Shown here: one piece after another, positions 52,708 through 63,406 of the stretch
How the letters are laid out: each line of letters begins with the position of its first letter
Position numbering within the stretch: position 1 is the stretch's first letter
Source of the DNA: Pedobacter sp. Leaf216
GTDB lineage: Bacteria; Bacteroidota; Bacteroidia; Sphingobacteriales; Sphingobacteriaceae
DNA: 64,000 nt
Assembly (NCBI RefSeq): GCF_001421515.1
Contig: NZ_LMKM01000007.1
Span: forward strand, 396,952-460,951
Direction of reading: 5' to 3'
Made by a program: the position numbers and the translations under genes
Notes under the pieces: model-generated
The model's input: the letters and a program-made list of their open reading frames with translations, nothing else
Told to the model about the DNA's origin: nothing
Databases searched by the model: none

Positions 52708-55047
52708 TTATTTACTGATCACTTCTAATTTTACCGCAGCACCATCAAGCCCATCTGCCGAAGCCTTAACCTCGATGTTGCCAGGCGCATTACCCTTAAT
52801 AAAAGCCATACAAACACCTTTATAAGCATGGCGTTGTGTAGCTTTATACATTTCATGACTGTTAATATTTCCATTATCAACAGCATCAATAACTCCACTA
52901 CCTGTGATCGTGAATTTGATCAATTGATCGGCATTTGGGCAGATATTGCCATTTGCATCGTAAATTTTTGCCGTTACAAAAGCCACGTCATCCCAGGTAT
53001 TGCCGATTTTGTTTTTATCAACTGAGAGTACAATTTTAGCTGGTACACCAGCAGTTTTAAGCTCTTCTGTTGTAACTACCTTACCTTTATTTTTACCTAC
53101 TGCTTTAATACTGCCTTTTTCGAAAGTTACATCCCACAAACGTGGCGAATCATCAGCTGGCTTTGGTTTACTCCCTAACGATTTTTCGTTTAAAAAGAGT
53201 TCTACCTCTTCGCAATTGCTATAAACGGCAACTTTTGCATCATCATATGTATCAAAATCGGTAGGTGTCCAGTTGTTAATCCAGTCACCAGCACCTGCAT
53301 TATCTTCTTTGCGCACAATGTGTACCACAGGTTGATCTGACCACCAGCTTTGGCGTTGCAAACTTTGCTGTTTCCAACTGCCAATCCTGTCAAATAATCC
53401 CTGGCCATTAGTAATTTGAGGCCAATCGGCTTCTCCAAGGTAATCAAAACCCGTCCACAGAAACTGGCCTGCCATAAAAGGATTATCGCGCAGGGCTAAA
53501 TATTGTTGTATTACATGTGTATTTTCTGTACCGATTACTTTTAGATTCGGTTTTTGATTGTGCAGGGCCACCAACTCATTTTCGCGATAATTCTGGCCGA
53601 CAACATCCATAGTTTCGGCAAAACCATTGGTATAAACCTTCGAATTGGCTGGTCGGAAAAGTGCCATTGTAACCGGACGGCTTGGATCGAGCTGATGAAC
53701 TAGATCTTGCTGATCTTTATATTTTTTAAACCCTTCGGCGCTGTTTAAATCGTCATGAATTTCGTTTCCTACACTATAAATTACAATAGACGGGTGATTT
53801 CGATCGCGCATTACCATATCGCGGGTATCGCGTTCCCACCATTCGGTAAAAAATCTGTTGTAGCCTTTTTCTCCATTATTTTTTGCCGAATTCCAGGTAT
53901 CAAAGGTTTCATCCATCACTAAAAAGCCCATGTGGTCGCACAGATCCAAAAACTCAGGGGCAACAGGATTATGTGCCGTTCTGATGGCATTAATGCCAAC
54001 TTCCTTTAAACGTGCTAAGCGGAATTTCCATACACTTAAAGGTACTGCTGCGCCCACAGCACCACCATCATGATGTAAACATGCACCTTTTAACTTAAAA
54101 TTTTTGCCATTTAACCAAAATCCAGTCGCCGCATCAAACCTGAAAGCCCTGATGCCAAACCTGTTCAATTGATCATCTACAACTTTTCCGTTAAGGGTTA
54201 CTTTTGTTAAAGTTTGATAAAGATCGGGCGTTTCGAGGTTCCAAAGTTTCGGGTTTGCAACTACAATACTTTCTTCTACACTGGCATTTTTTCCAGGAGC
54301 AATTGTTTGTTTGCTTTGCGCCGTTTTAACAACCTTCCCTGTGGCATCCAGAACAGATGTTTCTACCATAACCTGCGCACTTTGACCAGATTCATTCAGC
54401 ACGTTTGTTTTTACCTTAACTGTAGCCTTTTGAGCAGTAGCATCTGGCGTGGTAATGTAAACTCCCCAATCTGCAATATGAACGGCATCTGTTGCCACTA
54501 AACGCACATGCCTGTAAATTCCTGCGCCAGTATAATAACGCGATGCTGGTTGTACCGTATTATCAGCCTTAACCGCAATTACATTTGTTTTACCTTTACC
54601 AAAATTTAAATGCTTGCTTAAATCATAGCTGAAACTGATATAACCGTAAGGCCGTTTGCCCAAATAAAAGCCATTAATCCATACTTCGCTATTGGCCATT
54701 ACGCCATCAAATTCTATCGTTACTTTCTTTTTTGCAAAACTTTCATCAAGATTGAAACTTTTACGGTACCAACCAATTCCCGAAGGTAAATAGCCTCCAC
54801 CACGTGCCGTTAAATTTGCTTTATCGTAAGCACCTTCAATGCTCCAATCGTGCGGAACATTCAATTTTCTCCATTTTGACTGATCGAAGTCAGACTTTTC
54901 TGCACCCTGGGCATCTCCAAGATTAAAAGCCCAATCCTGATCGAAAGGCGTAATTATTCTTGCTTGTTCTTTTAATGTTTGTGCAAATACAACAGTAAAG
55001 TTTAGTAATATGATAAAAGAAAGGATATAAAACCGGTATATTTTCAT
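52708..55047 (-). CDS. GH2 beta-galactosidase
   Basis: 779 residues with signal peptide (TVVFAQTL). Jelly roll (WYRKSFNLDESFAKKKVTIEF), Ig-like domain, then TIM barrel with IVIYSVGNEIHDD (acid/base Glu429) and KVIGTENTHVIQQ (nucleophile Glu508). A DUF4982-like domain and an Ig-like C-terminus (KIYDANGNICPNADQLIKF) complete the usual Bacteroidota beta-galactosidase form. It would remove beta-galactose from RG-I side chains. It starts 19 bp after the PL11 gene stop, in one operon. Confidence 0.93.
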   Translation of the reverse strand: MKIYRFYILSFIILLNFTVVFAQTLKEQARIITPFDQDWAFNLGDAQGAEKSDFDQSKWRKLNVPHDWSIEGAYDKANLTARGGGYLPSGIGWYRKSFNLDESFAKKKVTIEFDGVMANSEVWINGFYLGKRPYGYISFSYDLSKHLNFGKGKTNVIAVKADNTVQPASRYYTGAGIYRHVRLVATDAVHIADWGVYITTPDATAQKATVKVKTNVLNESGQSAQVMVETSVLDATGKVVKTAQSKQTIAPGKNASVEESIVVANPKLWNLETPDLYQTLTKVTLNGKVVDDQLNRFGIRAFRFDAATGFWLNGKNFKLKGACLHHDGGAVGAAVPLSVWKFRLARLKEVGINAIRTAHNPVAPEFLDLCDHMGFLVMDETFDTWNSAKNNGEKGYNRFFTEWWERDTRDMVMRDRNHPSIVIYSVGNEIHDDLNSAEGFKKYKDQQDLVHQLDPSRPVTMALFRPANSKVYTNGFAETMDVVGQNYRENELVALHNQKPNLKVIGTENTHVIQQYLALRDNPFMAGQFLWTGFDYLGEADWPQITNGQGLFDRIGSWKQQSLQRQSWWSDQPVVHIVRKEDNAGAGDWINNWTPTDFDTYDDAKVAVYSNCEEVELFLNEKSLGSKPKPADDSPRLWDVTFEKGSIKAVGKNKGKVVTTEELKTAGVPAKIVLSVDKNKIGNTWDDVAFVTAKIYDANGNICPNADQLIKFTITGSGVIDAVDNGNINSHEMYKATQRHAYKGVCMAFIKGNAPGNIEVKASADGLDGAAVKLEVISK

Positions 55048-55065
55048 AATGTGCTATAGAATCAT

Positions 55066-56916
55066 TTATTTTTTAGGCTCTATTAATATAATGCGTGGTT
55101 TAGGGGCCTTTTTCATTCCGAAACCGAAATAAAAGCCAGTATGTGGCGGTTGGTTATAGCCATCATTTTGCCAGGGAATGCTTAAACGGTACTGCGGATC
55201 GTGCATTAAGGTATAATTGCGGTGCGTTGTGGGGATGGTTGTGGAATAAATCCTCAAGCTCTGGTTATCATACGATCTTAAAATCAACTCTTCGCGCCAA
55301 TCGCCAAAAATATCAGCACTTAAGGCCGGCGTAGATTTGGTTCCATTGTTAGCAACTGCACCATCTGCTGTAAAAAGCCGTCCGCCATTATACTTGTCAA
55401 TATGGTTGCCATCTAAAAGTTCTCTTGATAAATCGCCATCCCAGTAGATTAAGAAATTAGTAGATCGTGGTTGATTGCCGATCCTGCTCCCTTTAATATC
55501 ATATAATCCGTTCGATCCCGACCACCACATTTGTGCGCCCAAGCGGGTATTATCAATGTTATCGGCCACTCCCCTGCCAACATCTTCATCCTGCGATCCT
55601 TTCCATAATATTTCTCCTGTTCTGGCATCGTAAACAGCAGCACCTGGGCCTTTAGTTCCTTCTTCTATTTCATGTACGCCAAAAACCTCCAAACCAGGGT
55701 GTTCAGGGTCGAGATCGGAAACATGAATGGCATCGCCATGCCGTAAGCCTGTGGTATACAACCCCTTTCCATTATCATCTACACACATCGAACCGTAAAT
55801 AATTTCATCTTTACCATCCTCATCTACATCTGCAACGGTGAGGTTATGATTTCCCTGACCAGAAAATGGGTTTTTACCATCTTTACTATCAAATACCCAA
55901 CGCGAAGTTAATTTACCCTTCCGCCAATCCCAGGCGGCTAAAACCGTTCTGCCATAATAACCCCTGCACATCACAACACTTGGGTGTACACCATCTAAAT
56001 AAGCTACACAGGCATTAAATCGATCAACCCGGTTACCTGTATTGTCGTTTTTACCATTACCACCTTTGCCACCCCAAGCCCCAATATCACCACGGGCCGG
56101 AATATAATCGGCAGTAGCCAAAGCCTCACCGGTTTTACCGCTGAATACGGTTAAAAATTCAGGGCCATCTAATATTTTACCGTTCTGGTTGCGCCAGTCT
56201 TTAGTCGAATCGCCAATTACTTTCCCTTTACCATCTACAGTTCCATCAGCGGTTTTGCATACCATTTCGGCTATGCCATCGCCATCCAGATCGTACACCA
56301 TAAACTGGGTATAATGTGCCCCTTCGCGAATGTTTTTGCCTAAATTAATTTCCCATAAAAAAGTTCCGTCCAGTTTATAGGCCTGAAAAATCGGGGGGTC
56401 GGTTAATCCGTTTGAGGAGTTATCTCTCCCGCGCCCGGTTTGGTGCAATACTATCTCATATTCACCATCTCCATCCAAATCACCCACAGAAGCATCATTA
56501 GGGGTATAACCTGCAGGAGTTTTTAAAGGAATAGTTAAATATTGCTCAATTGGCGATTTGGCAGCCAATGTAAAGCTTTTACTGGCTTCTAATTCGTGAC
56601 CGTTTAAAATTGGTTTTACAAAATAACTGTTCTGAAGGTCAAATTTAACTCCTCTATCTATAAAATTGGTGCTTTCGGAGATCGGCTCGCGATTGAGTTT
56701 AACCGCAGCTCCATTTCCGGTTTTGCGGTATAGGTTAAAGGCAATATCATCAGGATCGGTACCCAGCATACGCCATCCTATATAAACAGAATCGGTATTT
56801 TGGCGTATGGCAACCAGGCCCCTGCCCAACTTTTCCATTTGCCGTTGGGCGAAAAGCGGAGCCGACACAAAAAAGCTTACGATAAAACATAAAATGACGA
56901 TGGTTTTGGTTTTCAT
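55066..56916 (-). CDS. PL11 rhamnogalacturonan lyase
   Basis: 616 residues with signal peptide (SAPLFAQRQ). PL11 features: the opening LGRGLVAIRQNTDSVYIGWRML, an N-terminal fibronectin-like part, and an eight-bladed propeller with calcium loops of the type DLDGDGEYEIV, DLDGDGIAEMV and DVDEDGKDEII. WDWRKGKLTSRWVFD and the ending FYFGFGMKKAPKPRI also fit. The family cleaves the rhamnose-galacturonate bond of RG-I by beta-elimination and so creates the substrate for GH105. This is the strongest single piece of evidence that RG-I is the target. Confidence 0.96.
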   Translation of the reverse strand: MKTKTIVILCFIVSFFVSAPLFAQRQMEKLGRGLVAIRQNTDSVYIGWRMLGTDPDDIAFNLYRKTGNGAAVKLNREPISESTNFIDRGVKFDLQNSYFVKPILNGHELEASKSFTLAAKSPIEQYLTIPLKTPAGYTPNDASVGDLDGDGEYEIVLHQTGRGRDNSSNGLTDPPIFQAYKLDGTFLWEINLGKNIREGAHYTQFMVYDLDGDGIAEMVCKTADGTVDGKGKVIGDSTKDWRNQNGKILDGPEFLTVFSGKTGEALATADYIPARGDIGAWGGKGGNGKNDNTGNRVDRFNACVAYLDGVHPSVVMCRGYYGRTVLAAWDWRKGKLTSRWVFDSKDGKNPFSGQGNHNLTVADVDEDGKDEIIYGSMCVDDNGKGLYTTGLRHGDAIHVSDLDPEHPGLEVFGVHEIEEGTKGPGAAVYDARTGEILWKGSQDEDVGRGVADNIDNTRLGAQMWWSGSNGLYDIKGSRIGNQPRSTNFLIYWDGDLSRELLDGNHIDKYNGGRLFTADGAVANNGTKSTPALSADIFGDWREELILRSYDNQSLRIYSTTIPTTHRNYTLMHDPQYRLSIPWQNDGYNQPPHTGFYFGFGMKKAPKPRIILIEPKK

Positions 56917-56968
56917 AACTTATATCGCCTCTTAATTAAGTAATATTGTTGATTTATCATTCGGGTGA

Positions 56969-59380
56969 TTATTGTACTTTATATGCAGCTTTGGCCGATA
57001 CAGCCACGCCTTTATCGGTAATTCCATCAGCTTTTATTATAATATTGGTTTTATTGTCGCCATTAAAATAGGTGATGGTTGCCATGCCATTCTCGTTGGT
57101 TTTTACCGATGGCGCCCAAAAAACCGTGGTACGCAAATCTTTATTCTGTGTAGCCGGACTATTGTAATTAGGCGCATAAAAAGTTCTGGCCGTGTAGTAA
57201 CCATTTAAATTAATGTTAAGCAAATCTAAATTCGATCCGCGGAGTGCTTCATCTTTTAAATTTAGGCTGATCACATAAACATCTTTCGCTTCGCTGTTAA
57301 CCAAATGCCTTACAGTAAGCTGATTGATCTGATCCATAGTTAAACTGTAATAATCAAGTCGCTCAAAAAGGTCTTCCCTGTTATTGATCAAAATGCGCGG
57401 TCTTACTTTTTTACCGTTCGATAAAAAAGCAACTCCTTCACCACCTGTACTGTCCAAATCATCTATAGTTTGCGCTCCGTTGGCTTTTGTTAATAAAAAA
57501 TGTTCCAATCCCTTATAAGAATAATCTGCAGCTGTAATGTTAAAAACCTGGTCGGGATAGCCGAAAGTTGATAAGGTTTCGTTAAATAACAATAATTTTT
57601 TGCCTGCATTTGCCTTTATTTCGATATCATTTAAAGAAATTGAATCACCAAACTTAAACTTACGGTTGTAATCCATACGTTTACCAATTTCAGCATTTAA
57701 CGTATTCGGAATCCCGGCATCAATCTCCTTTAGCAAACTAATATTTAAGGGTTTAATTAAGGTATCAATCTGCAACCAGCCTCCTTTTTTGCCTTTATCA
57801 TCTTTAGAAGATATTTTTACCGCCTGGTTGCCGTACCAGCTTAACCCATCTAAAAAATAGTGGCCTTCCTGATCAGTTTTTGTGGTATAAAGTTTATTTC
57901 CCATAAAATTAGATCCAAATAGGGTAATATTCATGTTCGGAAGCGGTTTATTACCTAATTTTTCACGCACCAAGCCTTTTATGGTTATACCCGGCTCTGG
58001 CAGATAACTGATTTTTATTGTTGAATCGGCCAGCTTTTTCCATAGGTAATCTCTCCAGCCCTGGGTGAGTAGTAATAGATCAAGCTGCTTTAAGCGCGAT
58101 GGATTTTTAAGATCAAAATACTGTGCAGCATTTTTGATTTCTCCTTTTATTTCTGATTGCAACAAGAGGTAGGAGATGATATCATTTCCATCATCAGGCA
58201 CAAGCCCATCTACAGCAGCCAGTGAAAATGATGTTTTGGCTGGTTGCCCTAAAAAATTTGTTGCTTTTACCTGGATTATAACTTTTTCGCGTGGCTTATA
58301 AACTGCTTTGCCGGGCGTGAGCAGAAGATTTACTTTGTTTTCATCCTGTATAAAAATCAATCTTTCGCAGTTTGGCCTTCCAGCCTCATCCAGCAGTGTA
58401 ATGATAGAAATACCACTCGGGAAGCCCTTTGTGGGTATTGAAACCGATACTAAAGCTTTACTCAGCTTTACAGCACCAGAGTAAATATTGTCGCCCGCAT
58501 GTTTAATCACCACTGAAATGGTTTTATCTTTCAATTCGTTAAAACTAGGTCCATTCGCCGCAATTGTAGCTTTAATGGTCAGAGAATCTGATGTTACATG
58601 AAGCGAAAGTCCTTTTTGAAGAATTAAAGGCATATTTGAAGAGAATTTTTCTTTGCCATAAGCGCCTTCAACCCGATATTTCTCGCCCGCCTTAGGGGTA
58701 AAAGCAAAAATACCCATACCTGCTTCAGTACTCTGAAAAGTGGTTACCGTATCTCCTTTTGATGAAATGATACTCCCTGTGGCTTTTACACCATTACCGG
58801 CATCATCATTTGTTTTAAAGGCAACAATACTGGATAAACCTTCAACCAAAGAGCCTCCCTCAGGAAAAAAAGCAATCGACTTTTTAAGTGCATTGCCATC
58901 AGTTTTATTTGCAGGATTACGGGTAAAGTACGAAGCATTTTCGATGATGTTGTTGCTGATGTGGATCCGTTTTTGGAACACAAAATCATCTCCAAAATTC
59001 CGCATCCAGTTCGTATAAGCCCGAATGGCATACCAGCCCGATGGAATGGAATCTTTTAATTTAAAATCGCCCTTGCCAAGTCCGCCATTTAAACGGATCA
59101 TTTTTCGATCTATAATTTCTGATTTTGGAGAAAGCAACTCTACATACAAATTATTGCTGGTAGCTGTTAAACTGCTGCTTTTTCCGTTTACCAGGTAGGC
59201 ACTGAACCAAATATCTTCACCGGTACTGTAATAACCGCGATCTACCTGCAGGTAAGACTTTTCAAAAAAAAGCTTAATTGATTTCTGACTGCCACTAACC
59301 GGTTCTGCTTTTTGCTGAGCCAAACTGCAAAATGTTATTGCACTTAAAATACCCAGCAAAGTATATTTTTTTAGGTTCAT
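56969..59380 (-). CDS. MG2-domain / carboxypeptidase-like / plug-like surface protein of unknown role
   Basis: 803 residues with signal peptide (TFCSLAQQ). It opens with a macroglobulin MG2-like segment (FEKSYLQVDRGYYSTGEDIWFSAYL), followed by further beta-rich repeats. Around 465-560 is a carboxypeptidase-D-like domain (ITIKGLVREKLGNKPLPNMN). The section at about 640-735 (PRILINNREDLFERLDYYS, MDQINQLTVRHL) resembles a TonB-receptor plug without a barrel. The C-terminus (NENGMATITYFNGDN) recalls MG-type domains. Such proteins are often annotated as TonB-dependent receptors, yet no barrel is visible. First gene of the operon with PL11, GH2 and perhaps CE12, preceded by CAGGAT copy e. Confidence 0.75.
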   Translation of the reverse strand: MNLKKYTLLGILSAITFCSLAQQKAEPVSGSQKSIKLFFEKSYLQVDRGYYSTGEDIWFSAYLVNGKSSSLTATSNNLYVELLSPKSEIIDRKMIRLNGGLGKGDFKLKDSIPSGWYAIRAYTNWMRNFGDDFVFQKRIHISNNIIENASYFTRNPANKTDGNALKKSIAFFPEGGSLVEGLSSIVAFKTNDDAGNGVKATGSIISSKGDTVTTFQSTEAGMGIFAFTPKAGEKYRVEGAYGKEKFSSNMPLILQKGLSLHVTSDSLTIKATIAANGPSFNELKDKTISVVIKHAGDNIYSGAVKLSKALVSVSIPTKGFPSGISIITLLDEAGRPNCERLIFIQDENKVNLLLTPGKAVYKPREKVIIQVKATNFLGQPAKTSFSLAAVDGLVPDDGNDIISYLLLQSEIKGEIKNAAQYFDLKNPSRLKQLDLLLLTQGWRDYLWKKLADSTIKISYLPEPGITIKGLVREKLGNKPLPNMNITLFGSNFMGNKLYTTKTDQEGHYFLDGLSWYGNQAVKISSKDDKGKKGGWLQIDTLIKPLNISLLKEIDAGIPNTLNAEIGKRMDYNRKFKFGDSISLNDIEIKANAGKKLLLFNETLSTFGYPDQVFNITAADYSYKGLEHFLLTKANGAQTIDDLDSTGGEGVAFLSNGKKVRPRILINNREDLFERLDYYSLTMDQINQLTVRHLVNSEAKDVYVISLNLKDEALRGSNLDLLNINLNGYYTARTFYAPNYNSPATQNKDLRTTVFWAPSVKTNENGMATITYFNGDNKTNIIIKADGITDKGVAVSAKAAYKVQ

Positions 59381-59843
59381 ATGTTTTTATCAATCATGTA
59401 AACAGAAATTTTGCCCACAAATGATCTACAAAAAAACATAGTCAATACCAGGTTGGCGTAAAAGAGGCTCATTATGTGTAATTGGTTAGCAAATCTCAAT
59501 TATTGGCCAGATAGCAATAATTAATTGATTCATGTCGAATGTAAAGAGTATATTTTTAATGGGCATCCTGTAGTATCCTGCTTTTTTATGATGACAATAT
59601 GTTACAAGAAAGATTTTAAAGGTTTAGTAAAAATTAATTTTAAACAGCAACTAAAAAGTTACTTTACTAAACCCTTTTACTACCTAAGTAAAACTTAAGC
59701 CCATTTATACCATTTCCTGCCATGCTAAGATTGTAGAATTTACCAACAAACTGAAAGATTGATAAAAAAATAAATGTTTACATGACGTTTATTATTTTAA
59801 ATATTTTACTTTTACCAATAGAATCTTCCAAATATTAAACCGT
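59381..59843. other. Divergent promoter region between the lyase operon and the GH51 genes
   Basis: 463 bp, AT-rich, no ORF. CAGGAT copy e at 59563-59582 faces the minus-strand operon; no second copy faces the plus-strand GH51 genes. TTTACATGACGTTTATTATT-like AT-rich DNA just before 59844 may hold the GH51 promoter, but I cannot define boxes. Confidence 0.5.
59563..59582 (-). promoter_or_regulatory. CAGGAT direct-repeat element, copy e
   Basis: Minus strand reads AGCAGGATACTACAGGATGC, matching copy d at 19 of 20 positions. It lies 182 bp before the MG2/plug-like gene (59380) in gene orientation and 261 bp before the divergent GH51 gene, so it could serve both. Confidence 0.8.
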
Positions 59844-61847
59844 ATGAAATTAAATTACCCTGTAAAAAGTGTGTTCTATGCCTGTGCAACATGTTTTTTA
59901 GCTGGCATCGGATATACATCTGAAGTGCAGGCCCAGGCCACAAAGGTGATTAAAGTTAAAACAGACCAGGTTATTGCCAAAGTACAACCCAACATGTGGG
60001 GTGTTTTTTTTGAAGACATTAACTTTGGCGCAGATGGCGGTATTTATGCTGAATTAATCAAAAACCGATCATTCGAATTTGCGAAACCTTTAATGGGCTG
60101 GACAATTCAACGTAAAAAACCACAGGAAGGCGAAGTATTGGTGGTAAACCGTAAAGAGGTAAATACTGCCAACCCCAGATATTTACAGGTAAAAAAACAA
60201 ACTGACGATTTCGAACTCATCAACGAAGGCTTCAAAGGCATAGGCGTAAAAAAAGGTTTGCGCTACGATTTTTCGGTTATGTACCGCCAATCTCAGCCCG
60301 GAGTGAAATTTCTGCTGTTGTTAAAGGATGGAAATAATAAAATTATCGGACAAGGAAATTTAACACCCGACCAAACGGGTAGCGACTGGAAAAAGCAATC
60401 AGCCAGTTTTACAGCAACTGAAACTGATCCAAAAGCGAAATTCTCCATATTATTTCAAGGCAATGGAAACATCGATCTGGATATGATTTCACTTTTTCCT
60501 GGCGATACCTGGAAAAATCGTCCGCAAGGATTAAGGGCCGATATGGTGCAGTTACTGGCCGACATGAAACCTGGTTTTATCCGTTTCCCTGGCGGCTGTA
60601 TTGTAGAAGGAACCGATTTGGCCAACCGCTACCAATGGAAAAAAACCATTGGCCCAATTGAAAACAGGCAGTTGATTATGAACCGCTGGAATACCGAATT
60701 TGCGCACCGGCCTGCGCCGGATTATTACCAGAGTTTTGGTTTGGGCTTTTTTGAATACTTTCAACTTGCAGAAGATATTGGTTCGGATGCTTTACCAATA
60801 TTAAATTGCGGCATGGCCTGCCAGTTTAATTCGGCTGAAGTAGCCTCGCTTGATGAACTCGATCCATACGTGCAGGATGCTTTAGATCTGATTGAATTTG
60901 CCAATGGCGATATAACAACGAAATGGGGGAAAATGCGTGCAGATTTAGGCCATCCCAAACCCTTTAATTTAAAAATGATGGGGGTTGGCAACGAAAACTG
61001 GGGGCCACAATACCTGGAAAGAGTAGCCATTTTCACTAAAGCAATAAAGGCCAAATATCCCAATTTTAAACTCATCAACAGTTCAGGTACCGATCCTGAA
61101 GGTGATCGTTTTAATTTATTAAACACCACTTTGAGAAATAACAACGCCGATTTTATTGATGAGCATTATTACCGCCCAGCTGATTGGTTTTTAAAAAATG
61201 CCGGCCGCTACGATAACTATCCAAGAAATGGAACCAAGATTTTTGTTGGTGAATATGCCGTACACGCAGATAAAAATTTTGTTGGCAGCAATAGGAACAA
61301 CTGGCAAAGTGCCCTGGCTTCGGCCTCATTAATGACAGGCTTGGAGCGCAATGCCGATGTAGTACAAATGGCCTCATACGCCCCTCTTTTTGCTCATATT
61401 GATGCCTGGCAATGGGCCCCGGATATGATTTGGGTTGATAACCTGAAATCGTATGGCACACCGGATTATTATGTACAGAAACAATTTTCTACCAATAAAG
61501 GAACCGATGTAATACCAATTACACTTGATGAAAAAAATATTATCGGCCAGGATGGACTTTATGCTTCTGCAGTAACCGATCAGCACAAAAAAGAACTCAT
61601 TATTAAAATTGCCAATAATGCCGATCAGGTGCAAAACATAGATTTTGATCTTGAAGGGAAAATAAAGCTAAAAAGTAAAGCCATAACGGAGGAAATTGCC
61701 AGCAATAACCTTAACCAGCTAAATTCTTTCGAAAATCCGGAAGCAGTAAGCCCGCAAAAAAGCTCCATAAACTTAAAAGGCAAAAAACTGAGCATTGCTT
61801 TAAAGCCTTATTCTTTTAACGTTATCAAAATTCCATTTAATCAATAG
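59844..61847 (+). CDS. GH51 alpha-L-arabinofuranosidase, long form
   Basis: 667 residues with signal peptide ([11 protein letters not shown]). The opening [29 protein letters not shown] is the GH51 start. A CBM4-like insert occupies about 80-225 ([21 protein letters not shown]). The barrel has [17 protein letters not shown] (acid/base Glu384) and [14 protein letters not shown] (nucleophile Glu470), followed by a beta-sandwich. It would release arabinofuranose from arabinan or arabinogalactan side chains of RG-I. GH51 short form follows after 13 bp. Confidence 0.94.
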   Translation: MKLNYPVKSVFYACATCFLAGIGYTSEVQAQATKVIKVKTDQVIAKVQPNMWGVFFEDINFGADGGIYAELIKNRSFEFAKPLMGWTIQRKKPQEGEVLVVNRKEVNTANPRYLQVKKQTDDFELINEGFKGIGVKKGLRYDFSVMYRQSQPGVKFLLLLKDGNNKIIGQGNLTPDQTGSDWKKQSASFTATETDPKAKFSILFQGNGNIDLDMISLFPGDTWKNRPQGLRADMVQLLADMKPGFIRFPGGCIVEGTDLANRYQWKKTIGPIENRQLIMNRWNTEFAHRPAPDYYQSFGLGFFEYFQLAEDIGSDALPILNCGMACQFNSAEVASLDELDPYVQDALDLIEFANGDITTKWGKMRADLGHPKPFNLKMMGVGNENWGPQYLERVAIFTKAIKAKYPNFKLINSSGTDPEGDRFNLLNTTLRNNNADFIDEHYYRPADWFLKNAGRYDNYPRNGTKIFVGEYAVHADKNFVGSNRNNWQSALASASLMTGLERNADVVQMASYAPLFAHIDAWQWAPDMIWVDNLKSYGTPDYYVQKQFSTNKGTDVIPITLDEKNIIGQDGLYASAVTDQHKKELIIKIANNADQVQNIDFDLEGKIKLKSKAITEEIASNNLNQLNSFENPEAVSPQKSSINLKGKKLSIALKPYSFNVIKIPFNQ

Positions 61848-61860
61848 ATTTAACGAAATC

Positions 61861-63402
61861 ATGATGAAAAAACTGCTATTATCTGCCGCTTTGTTCTGCA
61901 GTTCTATTTTAGTGCACGCACAAAACGAAACGCAATTAACCATTAAACCTGCGGGCGATCAAATTGTGAGCAAACACATTTATGGTCACTTTTCTGAGCA
62001 TTTGGGCCGTTGTATTTATGATGGTTTTTGGGTGGGCGAAAATTCGGCTATCCCTAATAAAGGAAGAATAAGGTTGGATATTGTAGAAGCCTTAAAAAAG
62101 ATTAAAGTGCCAAACCTCCGCTGGCCGGGAGGTTGCTTTGCCGATGAATACCATTGGCGGGATGGCATAGGGCCGAGAAACCAACGGCCGAAAATGGTAA
62201 ATACCAATTGGGGCGGCGTAACGGAAGACAATAGCTTTGGTACACACGAATTTTTGGATTTATGCCAGATGCTTGATTGTGAACCTTATATAGCGGGCAA
62301 TGTGGGCAGCGGAACTGTTGAAGAAATGGCTAAATGGGTAGAATACCTGAATTTTGATGGGGTAAGCCCCATGACGGCTATCCGCAGCCAAAATGGAAGA
62401 GAAAAACCATGGAAAGTGTCTTTCTGGGGTGTTGGTAATGAAAGTTGGGGTTGCGGAGGAAATATGACACCTGCTTATTATTCTGATTTGTACCGTAGAT
62501 ATGCTACATATGCCCGAAACTACCCTGGTGCACCGTTAAAAAGGATTGCCAGTGGCGCAAACTCTTTCGATTACAACTGGACGGAAACCTGTATGAAAAA
62601 CATTGGTAACCAGATGTGGGGATTAACGCTTCACTATTATACTATCCCTACCGGAAATTGGGGAACAAAAGGATCTGCAACGAAATTTGATGAAGCACAA
62701 TACTTTTCGACCATGAAAAACTGTTTAAAAATGGAAGAACTGGTTAGCAAACACGCCGCAATTATGGATAAATACGACCCTAAAAAGAAGGTGGCTTTAG
62801 TGGTTGATGAATGGGGAATCTGGACGGATGTGGAACCAGGCACAAACCCGGGTTTTTTATACCAGCAAAACAGTTTGCGCGATGCTTTAATTGCAGGTAC
62901 CACCTTAAATATTTTCAATAACCACTCCGATCGTGTTAAAATGGCCAATTTGGCACAAACCGTTAATGTTTTACAGTCATTAATCTTGACCGAAAAAGAT
63001 AAAATGATCCTTACCCCTACTTATCATGTTTTCGACCTGTATAAAGTGCACCAGGATGCCAAATATTTACCGATAACTTTCACCAGTCCTGATTATATGG
63101 TGGGCGGTCAAAAAATCCCGGCCTTAAATATATCCGCTTCACAGGATGCTATGGGCGCAATCCACATTTCATTGGTAAATCTGGATCCAAACAAAAAAAT
63201 TACCTTAAACACTGTTTTAGAGGGCTTAAAATGGACTTCGGTTACCGGACAGATTTTAACTTCAGCTAAACTTACTGATGTAAACACATTCAACGATTTG
63301 AACAAGGTACACAATGCAAAATTTAACGGTGCAAAAAAATCAGGTAATGCACTAAGAGTAGAATTACCCGCTCAATCTGTTGTTGTTCTCGAATTAAAAT
63401 AG
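61861..63402 (+). CDS. GH51 alpha-L-arabinofuranosidase, short form
   Basis: 513 residues with signal peptide (SILVHAQNE). It opens [24 protein letters not shown], the classic compact GH51 form without an inserted binding module. [37 protein letters not shown] (acid/base Glu194) and [11 protein letters not shown] (nucleophile Glu317) follow. Despite sharing the family with its neighbour, the two differ in length and layout, so they probably prefer different arabinose linkages. Met codons at 61861 and 61864 are both possible starts. Confidence 0.95.
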   Translation: MMKKLLLSAALFCSSILVHAQNETQLTIKPAGDQIVSKHIYGHFSEHLGRCIYDGFWVGENSAIPNKGRIRLDIVEALKKIKVPNLRWPGGCFADEYHWRDGIGPRNQRPKMVNTNWGGVTEDNSFGTHEFLDLCQMLDCEPYIAGNVGSGTVEEMAKWVEYLNFDGVSPMTAIRSQNGREKPWKVSFWGVGNESWGCGGNMTPAYYSDLYRRYATYARNYPGAPLKRIASGANSFDYNWTETCMKNIGNQMWGLTLHYYTIPTGNWGTKGSATKFDEAQYFSTMKNCLKMEELVSKHAAIMDKYDPKKKVALVVDEWGIWTDVEPGTNPGFLYQQNSLRDALIAGTTLNIFNNHSDRVKMANLAQTVNVLQSLILTEKDKMILTPTYHVFDLYKVHQDAKYLPITFTSPDYMVGGQKIPALNISASQDAMGAIHISLVNLDPNKKITLNTVLEGLKWTSVTGQILTSAKLTDVNTFNDLNKVHNAKFNGAKKSGNALRVELPAQSVVVLELK

Positions 63403-63406
63403 CCTC

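Noticed and set aside
61153..61634. Minus-strand ORFs inside GH51
   Set aside because: Antisense shadows of a gene with both catalytic motifs in place.
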